Below, piece after piece: positions 43,898 through 53,138 of a stretch of DNA of 64,000 bases (position 1 is the first letter of the stretch; the number at the start of each line of letters is the position of its first letter). Location of the stretch: assembly GCA_023415825.1 (NCBI GenBank), contig JAEZJF010000024.1:186001-250000 (forward strand), in the 5' to 3' direction. The position numbers and the translations under genes are program-made. The notes under the pieces are model-generated. The model worked only from the letters and a program-made list of their open reading frames with translations, did not search any database and had not been told where the DNA came from. The DNA comes from Bacillota bacterium (GTDB lineage: Bacteria > Bacillota > Clostridia > DSM-8532).

Positions 43898-44820
43898 CTA
43901 TAACCCCTCCATAAATCTTCCGGGTATTTCCCCTGTTGAATCAAATTGATGATGGCCTCCTTGACCATGGGCTTGTCATTCTGGTAGGTCACGCCGTACC
44001 ATCGTTCGTGGGACGACAGAACCTTTACATCGGCTTTATTCTCTAAAATTAATTCTCCTACAACGTTAGGGAGGAAATATTCCGCTTTTCCAATCTTTTC
44101 CCTGTTGTCTTCCAAAAACCTCGGAAACCTTGCTTCAAGCTCTTTGAAAATACTGGGTGTGAATCCCCATGTATTCATTGAAACCAGACTTCCTTGGGGA
44201 ATAGTGACCCAGTTCTCCCCATCCTCGGTATACTTTGTTTCGGAGCCAAACTTTTCAATTCTTGTTCTCTCAGCTATTCCCGATAAATAGCCTTCTTTGG
44301 TGACACTGCACACACCTCTTGCAACATGACCATTTTCAGTAAGGGTATTTTCCAAAACAAAGCCCACCATACTATACTGATATTTATTTTTGTCCTGTGC
44401 CCCCTTAAGATAATCAGCAAGCACCTGAAATGATGACTGACCATAAAAATCATCGGCATTGATTACGGCAAAAGGAGTGTCAACAGCATTTCGGCAGCTC
44501 ATAACGGCATGACCTGTCCCCCATGGCTTACTTCTTCCTTCGGGTACTTTAAAACCTTCCGGCAAATCATCAACACTCTGGTAAACAAATTCAGTCTTAG
44601 CCAGACTCGAAATTTTATCACCTATTTTTTCCTTGAAAGCGTCTTCAATGTCTTTTTTTATAATAAACACTACTTTTTCAAATCCGGCTTTTAATGCATC
44701 GTAAATTGAATAATCCATTATTATTTCGCCGTTGGGCCCGATGGGATCAATCTGCTTTAATCCCCCATAGCGGCTTCCTATACCGGCTGCCATAATCACA
44801 AGCGTGGGCTTAGCCATCAT
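43894..44820 (-). CDS. Sugar nucleotidyltransferase
   Basis: The 308-residue protein is read from ATG 44820, with AAAGGAG 7-8 nt upstream; the frame extends 27 codons beyond without a ribosome binding site. The nucleotidyltransferase start is LVIMAAGIGSRYGGLKQIDP (GXGxRxxxLK loop), followed by KPWGTGHAVMSCR and FAVINADDFYGQSSF, the Asp-containing metal motif, near residue 105. It should make a UDP- or dTDP-sugar from the sugar-1-phosphate supplied by the coupled NahK-like kinase. Exact nucleotide and sugar are not determined. Confidence 0.88.
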   Translation of the reverse strand: MMAKPTLVIMAAGIGSRYGGLKQIDPIGPNGEIIMDYSIYDALKAGFEKVVFIIKKDIEDAFKEKIGDKISSLAKTEFVYQSVDDLPEGFKVPEGRSKPWGTGHAVMSCRNAVDTPFAVINADDFYGQSSFQVLADYLKGAQDKNKYQYSMVGFVLENTLTENGHVARGVCSVTKEGYLSGIAERTRIEKFGSETKYTEDGENWVTIPQGSLVSMNTWGFTPSIFKELEARFPRFLEDNREKIGKAEYFLPNVVGELILENKADVKVLSSHERWYGVTYQNDKPMVKEAIINLIQQGKYPEDLWRGYR

Positions 44821-44940
44821 AATATTCTCCTTTTGCCTCTGATCCTTAAAATCCGTACATACTTTAATTCTAAACGGCCAATGGATTGATGTATTTAACA
44901 ACGTGGTCAGTTAATTTGCATTTTTGGTCAAACAGGACCG

Positions 44941-44971
44941 CAATAACCGCTTCAAAATTGGGAGGTTATTG
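44941..44971. promoter_or_regulatory. Inverted repeat between nucleotidyltransferase and araC genes
   Basis: CAATAACC (44941-44948) and GGTTATTG (44964-44971) form a perfect 8-bp inverted repeat, followed on the plus strand by TTTT. It lies in the 200-bp divergent spacer (44821-45020) and may be an operator or attenuator. Nothing else is evident there. Confidence 0.4.
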
Positions 44972-45020
44972 TTTTAAGAGCCCTTAAGCGCTATGATTAA
45001 AGCAGCAAGTATTTAGGGGT

Positions 45021-45911
45021 ATGGCTATGGATTACTTTAAAACCATATTAAAAGAAGATCTGATCATAAAGAAGATAATCTCTGTGCACTACTTCGAATA
45101 TGCCAAGGATTATCTATTTGACGGAGAAAGGCATGACTTCTGGGAGTTCTTGTATGTTGACAAGGGTGAGGTGGAAGTTATGGCTGACACACTTGGCTAC
45201 AAGCTAAAACAGGGTGAGATGATCTTCCATAAGCCCAATGAGTTCCACAATGTATGGGCTAATGGAAAAGTCGCCCCGAATCTCATTGTCATATCCTTTG
45301 AATGCAAATCCAATAAAATGGATTATTTCAAAGACAAAATTCTGTCTATTGATAATCAAGAGAAAAACCTGCTTGCACAAATAATAAGTGAGGCTAAGGA
45401 AGCATACACCTCACCACTGGACTCTCCTTCCCTAAAAAAGCTTGAAAAAAGGGCCAGGCCAAAGTTTGGCTGTGAGCAGCTGATAAAAATATATCTTGAG
45501 CAGATGCTGATCAACCTTATCAGAAAAGACGAAAGCATCAGTAGTGAGAAGAAGCTGTCATCCTCAGTAAAAGAGCGATTTGACGGTGACATGTCGAAAA
45601 GGGCAATAAGCTTCCTTGAAGAAAATATCTGCAATAATATTTCTTTCGATGATGTCTGCCGTTATCTGTCATTAAGCAGGACAAGCCTCAAGGTATTATT
45701 CAGGGAGACAACAAATTCAAGTGTTATGGAATATTATAATGGGTTAAAAATAGCCGAAGCAAAAAAAATGATACGGGAAGGAATGAATAACTTTACCAAG
45801 ATAGCCGATACTCTTGGCTATGCTTCCATTCATTATTTCTCGCGTCATTTTAAAAAGGCCACAGGCATGACACCTTCAGAATATACGATATCAGTGAAAA
45901 GTAAATTATAA
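45021..45911 (+). CDS. AraC family regulator with cupin N-terminus
   Basis: The 296-residue protein has an N-terminal cupin (residues about 10-105: HDFWEFLYVDKGEVEV and KPNEFHNVW) and a C-terminal double HTH of AraC type (residues about 190-290: ISFDDVCRYLSLSRTSLKVL and IADTLGYASIHYFSRHFKKA, ending MTPSEY). Such regulators sense sugars or related compounds and usually activate neighbouring genes. It lies between the NahK-like/nucleotidyltransferase pair (divergent) and the chitinase (convergent) and likely controls the amino-sugar genes. Confidence 0.92.
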   Translation: MAMDYFKTILKEDLIIKKIISVHYFEYAKDYLFDGERHDFWEFLYVDKGEVEVMADTLGYKLKQGEMIFHKPNEFHNVWANGKVAPNLIVISFECKSNKMDYFKDKILSIDNQEKNLLAQIISEAKEAYTSPLDSPSLKKLEKRARPKFGCEQLIKIYLEQMLINLIRKDESISSEKKLSSSVKERFDGDMSKRAISFLEENICNNISFDDVCRYLSLSRTSLKVLFRETTNSSVMEYYNGLKIAEAKKMIREGMNNFTKIADTLGYASIHYFSRHFKKATGMTPSEYTISVKSKL

Positions 45912-45930
45912 AAAGTTGTAGTCACGATAA

Positions 45931-45967
45931 AAGCAGCGGGTTCCTTTAGAAGAAAACCGCTGCCTTT
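45931..45967. terminator. Bidirectional terminator between araC-type and chitinase genes
   Basis: AAGCAGCGG (45931-45939) pairs with CCGCTGCCTTT (45957-45967), with A- and T-rich flanks, between convergent genes. Confidence 0.75.
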
Positions 45968-45977
45968 AGCTTCGTAT

Positions 45978-47873
45978 CTATTTGCACACGCCCTCATACA
46001 TGATCCTGGTTATGGGAAAGCCTTCCGATTTAATATCTGTAGCGGTCTCCCAATAGATGAGTCCACCTAAATCATGTTTCCAGACATAGTCCACCTTGGC
46101 CTGGGTGGAACGCTCGTCTTCAAAGGACAGATAGACTTTGTCCTTGGAGTCATATAGATAAGGAGCTTCTGCAGTCTCATCATAATAATAGGTATAGCGG
46201 TCGGTATCCTTCAGCATTTTCTTGATGGTCTCCAGGCGAAAGCAGGCACTAGGATTCAAGCCATACCATTTCCCAAGAACCTCGGGCATATCGGTAGCCT
46301 TGTGCTTGCCGGCAGACCAGCCCTCGCCAACCTCGTATTGGCCGGTCGCGGCATCACCATCACCGCGATAGTAGCGGGAGTTGGGATCAGCATCGGGGTG
46401 TGCGGTATCGGGTGCAGAATTTTCGGTTCCTGCCGGTCGGCCGCGAAGCTCGCCTTTTGCATCAGGTACAACATTGGCCCAGCCACGGGAGTAAGTCGCT
46501 ACACCTACGTTAAGCTGCTCCGGTTTGAAATGCTTCAAATAACCGGTAATAGCCTGATCCACTGAAAAAGTGGTGTAAGCATTGTCATAGACTGCCGCAT
46601 GATGGCTGGTTTTATCATCATAGGGGCCTGACATATCATAGCACATCACATTGATAAAATTAACATACTTGGCCACCTCGTCCAAATTCTGAGCAGTTGC
46701 TGTTTGCTCGTAGTCTGCTGCTTCACAGATGGTTAGCTTCTTCTCTTTATACCCAGCCGCATCCATGGCTGAACGCATTTCTTTCAATAATGCCGTAAAG
46801 TTTCCTTTATCAATCTTAACATCATGGCCCCCCACTCCGGAGCCGAAGTCCACAGGATCATCAAGACCGTCGGTTGCCGGATTGCGGTATACACCGGGGT
46901 ATTCCCAATCCAGGTCAATACCACCCAGCCATGGGTTCCGCTTCATTATTTCCAGACAGCTTTTGATGAATATTTCACGGGTTTCTGCGGTCTTTGCCAT
47001 TTCTGAGAACATCTGGCCTCGGGTCCAACCGCCTACTGAAGCCATGATTGTTACATTGGGGTAAATACGGTGCATGCGCTCATAGACCTTGAAAATGCCG
47101 CCGTCACCTGCCCCTGCGTCCATCCAGATGTCTGACCAGGAGTCCGTGAAAGCCAGTGAATACTTGGGTGCAGGTGCCCAGTCAAAGGTCTCGTCCGAGG
47201 GCGTACCATCTGAAACGGTCAAAAAACCATGATTCAAATTTGTGATCATATTCCAGGGAATTTCCGCAGGCTTTAACAGGCTATAAACTTGCCAGTTGCC
47301 ATAGTAACCAACCACCATTTTTTCAGGCATGGTCTTGGGCTTTTGCTTATGTACATACAACTCATACATGACATGCGCCGCTTGATAGCGCGTTACAGGC
47401 TTGCTAAAGTCTGCAATTAAGGGTGCAATAGCTTTGGGATCAGGGCGAAAAGTATTATCCGCCTTGACTTCTTCTTCAATTAAAAGGAATAGATCTTCAC
47501 AGGTAATTTGCTTGTCAGGTAAAAACATCTTGTTATCCTCAGCCTCCATGTACTTTCCGCCTACAGCCAGTTTTACATAATTTGAATACCATGCATTATT
47601 ATCTACATCCGTAAAAGAGAGGTCACGACCGTCAGTCAGTCCAAGGGTTTTGGCAATGAATACGGCTAAACCGGCGCGTGTAACTAAATCCTCGCCGTTA
47701 AACCTCCCGCCATAACCTACAACAACGCCTGCATTTTTAAGTGCTGTCACATACGGATGATCAGGTGTAACATCCGAAAACATCTCAGCTGCCGACATTG
47801 TGAGCATACCGGTTATCAAGCATACGATCAGAAATGCAGAGAACAGGAACGCAATAGGCTTTTTGTGCTTCAT
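45978..47873 (-). CDS. SLH-anchored family 18 glycoside hydrolase (chitinase type)
   Basis: The 631-residue protein is read from ATG 47873 (MKHKKPIAFLF), which has AAAGGTGG upstream; the frame is open for 39 more codons. A signal peptide (residues 1-30) is followed by about three SLH repeats (residues about 32-180) and a GH18 domain (about residues 188-631). GH18 hallmarks are MVVGYYGNWQVYSLL, ASVGGWTRGQMF, the catalytic GGIDLDWEYPG (DxDxE) near residue 325 and FINVMCYDMSGP. The order suggests a cell-wall-bound enzyme cutting chitin or a GlcNAc polymer, next to import and salvage genes for amino sugars. Confidence 0.92.
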   Translation of the reverse strand: MKHKKPIAFLFSAFLIVCLITGMLTMSAAEMFSDVTPDHPYVTALKNAGVVVGYGGRFNGEDLVTRAGLAVFIAKTLGLTDGRDLSFTDVDNNAWYSNYVKLAVGGKYMEAEDNKMFLPDKQITCEDLFLLIEEEVKADNTFRPDPKAIAPLIADFSKPVTRYQAAHVMYELYVHKQKPKTMPEKMVVGYYGNWQVYSLLKPAEIPWNMITNLNHGFLTVSDGTPSDETFDWAPAPKYSLAFTDSWSDIWMDAGAGDGGIFKVYERMHRIYPNVTIMASVGGWTRGQMFSEMAKTAETREIFIKSCLEIMKRNPWLGGIDLDWEYPGVYRNPATDGLDDPVDFGSGVGGHDVKIDKGNFTALLKEMRSAMDAAGYKEKKLTICEAADYEQTATAQNLDEVAKYVNFINVMCYDMSGPYDDKTSHHAAVYDNAYTTFSVDQAITGYLKHFKPEQLNVGVATYSRGWANVVPDAKGELRGRPAGTENSAPDTAHPDADPNSRYYRGDGDAATGQYEVGEGWSAGKHKATDMPEVLGKWYGLNPSACFRLETIKKMLKDTDRYTYYYDETAEAPYLYDSKDKVYLSFEDERSTQAKVDYVWKHDLGGLIYWETATDIKSEGFPITRIMYEGVCK

Positions 47874-48190
47874 ACCTTTACCACCTTTCATTAATGGAAA
47901 TAGAGAAATTGAGACGCATGAGCTTTTCGAGACCATTATATTATTGTTTCCTCTAAAAAAAGATGGCCATATTTGCTTAAAATTACACAATTTTGCCTTA
48001 GCTCAAATAAGTCTGTATTCGTGCCAAAATCATACAATAAAAAGCAAAAACAACTTATCGTAATTTTCGCTGGTAAAAATATAATGTTATTAAAGGAACA
48101 TAATTATTGCCCAAAATCACATCTTTTGTTGTATCAGATAATCTGTATAGTTGTATAGACCAATTTATTCACTATAAAGGGAGGCTTGGC
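47874..48190. other. Divergent spacer between chitinase and ABC importer genes
   Basis: This 317-bp AT-rich spacer holds the chitinase ribosome binding site (AAAGGTGG on the minus strand), the ABC operon site GGGAGG near 48180 and a weak plus-strand promoter, TTGTAT (48129-48134), 17 nt, TGTATA (48152-48157). I see no riboswitch, tRNA or clear catabolite-repression site. Confidence 0.4.
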
Positions 48191-49153
48191 ATGTCTATTT
48201 CACTATCCTCCAGAGGCGCAGTACATAAAAAAAGATTTGACAAAAAGACATTATTACTTACCACCATGGTTCTACCCGGGGCGATTTGGCTTTTGTTTCT
48301 GCGCTATCTGCCCATGTTTGGTATTGTTCTTTCGTTTCTGGATTACAAGATTTACTTCAAGGATCCTTCGCTCTTCAATAACATCATTCACAGCAAGTGG
48401 GTGGGTTTTAAAAATTTCGAGTTCTTGTTCTCCAGCACAGAATCCGGGTTCGTTATCCGCAACACCCTCGGATATAACGCTCTTTGGATTGTTTTAGGCA
48501 TCGTCATTGCCGTAGCCTTTGCCATCATGATGAATGAGCTCACCCGGAAATTCATAGCGAGAGCCTTCCAAACCATGATGTTTTTCCCTTATTTTTTAAG
48601 CTGGGTTGTGGTCAGCTACTTTGTCTTTGCATTCTTAAGCCCCCAAAACGGCTTGATACCCCATATGCAGCAGAATGCGGGAGTCACTCCCACCGAGTGG
48701 TACAGTGATGCCGGGCCTTGGCCGTTCATACTCACCTTTGCATATCTTTGGAAGAATATAGGCTATTCCTGCATCATGTATCTCGCTGCCATTACCGGCA
48801 TCGATGCTTCTATTTACGAGGCCGCGCGCATAGACGGTGCAAGCAAATGGCAGCAGGTTCGGTATGTAACCTTGCCGCATCTGCGCATCATTATCATCAT
48901 TCTGTTCCTTTTGAGCGTCGGACGCATTTTCAACGCCGACTTTGGATTGTTCTATTCCGTACCTATGAACGCGGGGCCGCTCTTCTCGGCGACACAAGTT
49001 GTTGATACCTATGTGTACAGAGCGCTAATGACAACGGGAGACATCGGTATGAGCTCCGCCGCGGGTTTTCTGCAAAACCTGGTAGGCTTTACCTGTATTA
49101 TGATTGCCAACACCATCGTTAAAAAAGTCGATCCTGACAGCAGCCTGTTTTAA
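48191..49153 (+). CDS. Sugar ABC transporter permease (LplB family)
   Basis: The 320-residue protein is read from ATG 48191 with GGGAGG upstream; the longer frame from 48107 lacks a site. It has six membrane segments and the permease EAA loop YEAARIDGASKWQQVRYVTL near residue 205, which contacts the ATPase. The first segment LFLRYLPMFGIVLSFLDYKIY is typical of LplB/YteP-type oligosaccharide permeases. It forms an importer with the next two genes; no ATPase gene is present, so a shared MsmX-type ATPase is likely. Confidence 0.9.
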   Translation: MSISLSSRGAVHKKRFDKKTLLLTTMVLPGAIWLLFLRYLPMFGIVLSFLDYKIYFKDPSLFNNIIHSKWVGFKNFEFLFSSTESGFVIRNTLGYNALWIVLGIVIAVAFAIMMNELTRKFIARAFQTMMFFPYFLSWVVVSYFVFAFLSPQNGLIPHMQQNAGVTPTEWYSDAGPWPFILTFAYLWKNIGYSCIMYLAAITGIDASIYEAARIDGASKWQQVRYVTLPHLRIIIIILFLLSVGRIFNADFGLFYSVPMNAGPLFSATQVVDTYVYRALMTTGDIGMSSAAGFLQNLVGFTCIMIANTIVKKVDPDSSLF

Positions 49154-49165
49154 GGAGGAAAAGCA

Positions 49166-50095
49166 ATGGACAAAATGGCTACCGGTATGAAACAGCGTAC
49201 ATCCCGTCTGAATTCCGTAAGCTTACCTTCGGAAATCATTCTTTATCTTATATTAGGAATATTCGCACTATTGTGTGTTCTCCCCTTTATTTTTACTATT
49301 ATTATCTCCTTTACCGCTCAATCAAGCATCCAGGAAATGGGGTTCTCTTTCACCCCTAATGCATTGTCGCTGGAAGCATATAAGCTTGTTATAGACATAG
49401 GCGACCAGCTCTGGCGTTCATTTTTCAACAGCATTTTTACTACCCTAATCGGAACAGCACTCAGTGTGTTGATTTGTATTCTATATTCCTATGCACTGTA
49501 TCGAAAAGATTTTAAACACCGCCGCTTCTTCTTGTTTTTCAGCTTTTTCACCCTGCTGTTCGGCGGCGGTCTTACACCTACCTATATGGTTTGCAAGAAC
49601 CTGCTGGGGCTCAGCGACAACTATGCTGCGCTGATTATACCGCTTTTGGTAAACCCTTTTAATTTCATCATCATGCGCGCATTCTTTCAAGGCTCGGTGT
49701 CCGAGGCTCTTATCGAGTCTGCCGCTATCGACGGCAGCGGGGAATACCGCACCTTGTTTCAGATCATCATCCCCATCGCTATGCCCGGCATCGCTACAAT
49801 TGCCCTTTTGAATATGCTTGCTTACTGGAACGAGTGGTTTGTATCCCTGCTTTACATCAATTCTCCCGATCTTGTACCCCTACAGTATCTGCTCGTAAGA
49901 ATGCAGCAGCAATTTGAATTTTTAGTCAACAGCAGTTCGAGGTCCGCAGATTTTATCGCTATTCTCGCCACACTCCCCAAGGAAAGCTTGCGCATGGCCA
50001 TGGCGGTTATTATTGTCATTCCTATCGCTTTTGCCTATCCCTTCTTCCAGCGCTATATCATCTCCGGTCTTATGATCGGCGCTGTCAAGGGTTAA
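49166..50095 (+). CDS. Carbohydrate ABC transporter permease (YtcP/LplC family)
   Basis: The 309-residue membrane protein has six segments and the EAA loop LIESAAIDGSGEYRTLFQII near residue 195. It is the second permease of the oligosaccharide importer. The TAAGGAGG site starts at the stop of the first permease gene, so the genes are tightly coupled. The N-terminal LILGIFALLCVLPFIFTIII and the C-terminal FFQRYIISGLMIGAVKG match the YtcP/LplC group. Confidence 0.92.
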   Translation: MDKMATGMKQRTSRLNSVSLPSEIILYLILGIFALLCVLPFIFTIIISFTAQSSIQEMGFSFTPNALSLEAYKLVIDIGDQLWRSFFNSIFTTLIGTALSVLICILYSYALYRKDFKHRRFFLFFSFFTLLFGGGLTPTYMVCKNLLGLSDNYAALIIPLLVNPFNFIIMRAFFQGSVSEALIESAAIDGSGEYRTLFQIIIPIAMPGIATIALLNMLAYWNEWFVSLLYINSPDLVPLQYLLVRMQQQFEFLVNSSSRSADFIAILATLPKESLRMAMAVIIVIPIAFAYPFFQRYIISGLMIGAVKG

Positions 50096-50217
50096 GCTTA
50101 ATTACCGGTAAGTCCCGGGTAACCCCCGGTTTAGGAGTTTGCTAGATATTTAGTGGCTCTATACTTACGACCCCATTAATTGCGGTAAAACCGCAAAAAA
50201 ATAAGGAGGAAAGATCA

Positions 50218-51840
50218 ATGAAAGGTAAAACCAAAAGAGTTCTGGCCCTTGTCTTGACTGCACTCATGCTGGTTTCTGTTCTGTCTGCCTGCGGACAGAC
50301 CCAGCCAGGTTCCGGCAACACAGCCACTCCCAGCAACAGCAGCACCCCCGCACCGAGCACAGATAATAGTACTCCCACTCCCGAGGCTCCCTTTAAACCC
50401 GATATCTCTAAAGAAGTTACTCTGAAATGGATGTATATCGGCAGCAACAACGTAACCGACGATAAGGCTGTTATGGAAAAAGTCAACGCCTACCTTAAGG
50501 AAAAGATCAATGCCAAGTTGGAAATGATCTGGCGTGGCTGGGGAGCTGACTTTGACGATAGAGTTCAGCTTGCTGTCAACAGCGGCGAAAAAATTGATAT
50601 TTACTTCACTTGCTCCTGGACTCCCAACAATGAGTATGCCGCTATGTCCAAGAAGGGTGTGCATGTACGCCTTGACAATCCCGATAACAACCTTCTTGAA
50701 AAATACGCTCCCGACCTTTTTAAGTCCCTGGACCCGGTCCTTGCCGACGCAGCCAAGACTGAGGGCGCCGACGGCTTTGGTATTTACGGTATCCCGACCT
50801 ATAAGGAAATCGCTCAGCAGTACACTTGGGACCTCAATATGGACACTCTCAAGAAGTATGGTTATACCGCTGACGATATTAAAGACTTCTATGAATTCGG
50901 TCCCATCCTTGATAAAATAAAGAAGGGTGAAGGCAAAAACTATTTCCCCTTGAACCCTGAAACAGCAGTTCTGGAGAGAACAGTCAATAACTCTGACCTT
51001 GTCGATGCCAACTCACTGCTATCTTATGTGTTTGACCCTGTGGATCCCACCAAGTCAGGCGCAAAAATCGTGAGCAGGTACGAAACTCCTGAGTACAAGA
51101 AATTTGTTGAAAAGATGCGTGAGTATTACCAGGCTGGCTACGTCAACCCTGAAATGGCCAACGCCCAGACCATGACCAACGCTCTTGTAGCAGCGCAGAA
51201 TACCGCACAGTATGCCATCGGCACACAGGTTTATTTACCCGGCTATGAATACCAAACTAGTGCAACTCGTAAAATTGAAGTTGCTTACAAGCCCGCTCAG
51301 TCCGGTATTATATCAACCACCTCTGCCCGTGGCGCTATGCATGCAATTTCCACCGCATCTGACAATCCCGAGCGCGCTCTTATGCTCTTAAACCTCGTGA
51401 ACACCGATCCTACCCTCTTCACAATGCTTGAGTTCGGTCTTGAGGGCGTTCACTACACCAAAGAGAGCGACGGCAGCGTTAAGTTCAATGTAGACATGAG
51501 AAATACATACCGTCCATGGAAAGCCGGTTTAGGTAATCAATTTAATCTTCCTCGCGAATCCACCGATCCTGCTAACATATTGGAGATGTTGGATTCATTT
51601 AATAAGTTAGGAAAACCCGTTCCGATTCTCGGATGGGCATTCGACGCAGAGCCTGTAAAGAAGGAAATCGCAGCCCTTGGCAGTATTGTACAGGGACATA
51701 GAGATCCTCTTAACGCCGGTGCTGTTGATCCTGCAACAAAGCTGCCTGAATTTATCAGTGCGCTCAAGGCCAATGGTATTGACAAGGTAGTCGCTGAGGC
51801 ACAAAAGCAGCTAGATGCTTTCATGGCCGCAAAGAAGTAA
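50218..51840 (+). CDS. ABC transporter extracellular solute-binding lipoprotein
   Basis: The 540-residue lipoprotein has lipobox LVSVLSAC (Cys near residue 24), a short Ser/Thr/Pro linker and a large type-1 binding domain; the C-terminal 130 residues resemble the DUF3502 extension seen in LplA-type oligosaccharide-binding proteins. It should capture an oligosaccharide for the two upstream permeases. The cluster context (GH18 enzyme, NahK-like kinase, AraC regulator) suggests chito-oligosaccharide or another amino-sugar oligomer, but this is inference. Ribosome binding site AAGGAGG. Confidence 0.92.
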   Translation: MKGKTKRVLALVLTALMLVSVLSACGQTQPGSGNTATPSNSSTPAPSTDNSTPTPEAPFKPDISKEVTLKWMYIGSNNVTDDKAVMEKVNAYLKEKINAKLEMIWRGWGADFDDRVQLAVNSGEKIDIYFTCSWTPNNEYAAMSKKGVHVRLDNPDNNLLEKYAPDLFKSLDPVLADAAKTEGADGFGIYGIPTYKEIAQQYTWDLNMDTLKKYGYTADDIKDFYEFGPILDKIKKGEGKNYFPLNPETAVLERTVNNSDLVDANSLLSYVFDPVDPTKSGAKIVSRYETPEYKKFVEKMREYYQAGYVNPEMANAQTMTNALVAAQNTAQYAIGTQVYLPGYEYQTSATRKIEVAYKPAQSGIISTTSARGAMHAISTASDNPERALMLLNLVNTDPTLFTMLEFGLEGVHYTKESDGSVKFNVDMRNTYRPWKAGLGNQFNLPRESTDPANILEMLDSFNKLGKPVPILGWAFDAEPVKKEIAALGSIVQGHRDPLNAGAVDPATKLPEFISALKANGIDKVVAEAQKQLDAFMAAKK

Positions 51841-51888
51841 AATAATTTGAAAGAACCTTTCAGCTAAATTTAAGAATGTGCCAGTAGA

Positions 51889-51904
51889 GGTGCGCTTGCG
51901 CACC
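51889..51904. repeat. GGTGCGC palindrome
   Basis: GGTGCG, loop CTTG and CGCACC form a perfect 6-bp hairpin. Flanks (CACAAG, then CTCGACC) resemble those of the palindrome at 1053-1067. Confidence 0.35.
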
Positions 51905-51924
51905 ACAAGTCTCGACCCGTTACT

Positions 51925-51967
51925 AAATGAGTTCGGTGCAACTGCAGTTGCGCCGAACTCATTTTTT
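51925..51967 (+). terminator. Terminator of the ABC importer operon
   Basis: ATGAGTTCGG (51927-51936) pairs with CCGAACTCAT (51953-51962), with the inner palindrome GCAACTGCAGTTGC, and six T follow. It lies about 90 nt after the binding-protein gene. The remaining sequence up to the asparaginase gene (51968-52133) shows nothing notable. Confidence 0.9.
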
Positions 51968-52133
51968 ATCAGTTATTTCACATGTCTTTTCAAGTTTATT
52001 ATCTTGTTATGCTTACCTTTCTTAATTGCTGCATGGGTTTACCCGGTGCTATAATAAAATGAGGTGTAATGCTGATAAACGAGAAGGTACTCCGATATGA
52101 CCGATCGAATAGCAGAAAAATGATTGGGGATAT

Positions 52134-53132
52134 ATGATGAAAAGAATACTGGTTATTGGGACCGGTGGCACCATCGCATCAAAAAAACACACTCTGGGTT
52201 TGAGGCCTGAATTGGAGATCGGCGAGCTCATACGTTTGTCCGCTATACCCCAGGATAAATGTTATCTTGAAGGTATAACTATAATGAATATCGACAGCAC
52301 GAATATGACACCGGATAGATGGGTGAATATAGCCGGATGTATACAGCAGCACTACCAGCTTTTTGACGGCTTTGTTATTACTCATGGCACAGACACCATG
52401 GCTTATACAGGTGCCGCTCTCACATATATTTTGCACAATCTGAACAAGCCGGTTATCATAACCGGCTCTCAATATCCTATTACCGAGACCTATACGGATG
52501 CTATACAGAATCTGACCGATGCGGTGTATTTTGCTATGGAGAACATAAAGGGTGTTTTCATCTGCTTTGATGGAGACTTGATTGCGGGAACTCGTGCAAT
52601 TAAGGTTAAGACCAAATCCTACGATGCCTTCGAGAGCGTGAACTTTCCAATTGTTGCACGGATTAAGCACCAAAAGGTTCAGTATGACAGCCGTGTATTG
52701 GATCAGTTTTTACAAACGGATCAATCCGGAGCACTGGAAATCCGCACGGTATACAATGACCGAATTCTTGTTATCAAAATGATCCCTGGCATGCATGCAG
52801 ATATATTCGATTTTATTAAAGAGCACTACGATGGCGTCATTATTGAAAGCTTTGGCCTTGGCGGTATTCCTGATAATGAGTATAACATTACCGGAAAAAT
52901 AAATGAGCTGATCGAAGCAGGTATCGTTGTTGTCTTAACCACTCAATGCCTAGAGGAAGGCGTGGAGTACGGGATCTACGAGGTTGGAAGCCAGCTTCCG
53001 AAAGACAAGGTTATTATCGCAGGTGATTTCAATACCGAAACCCTTGTGGCCAAAACCATGATCGGCATGGGCAGCTTCGAAACCATGGGAGAAATAAAAG
53101 CATATATTGAAAAACCTTTTACCTATTTTTAA
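52134..53132 (+). CDS. ansA: L-asparaginase (type I, cytoplasmic)
   Basis: The 332-residue enzyme hydrolyses asparagine to aspartate and ammonia. Both catalytic Thr motifs are present: ILVIGTGGTIASKK near residue 10 and FVITHGTDTMAYTGAAL near residue 85, with conserved Ser/Asp in GIYEVGSQL-type segments. It has no signal peptide, which fits type I AnsA. Two tandem ATG codons (52134, 52137) follow a GGGGA site. It is monocistronic and convergent with the epimerase gene. Confidence 0.92.
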   Translation: MMKRILVIGTGGTIASKKHTLGLRPELEIGELIRLSAIPQDKCYLEGITIMNIDSTNMTPDRWVNIAGCIQQHYQLFDGFVITHGTDTMAYTGAALTYILHNLNKPVIITGSQYPITETYTDAIQNLTDAVYFAMENIKGVFICFDGDLIAGTRAIKVKTKSYDAFESVNFPIVARIKHQKVQYDSRVLDQFLQTDQSGALEIRTVYNDRILVIKMIPGMHADIFDFIKEHYDGVIIESFGLGGIPDNEYNITGKINELIEAGIVVVLTTQCLEEGVEYGIYEVGSQLPKDKVIIAGDFNTETLVAKTMIGMGSFETMGEIKAYIEKPFTYF

Positions 53133-53138
53133 GTCCAC

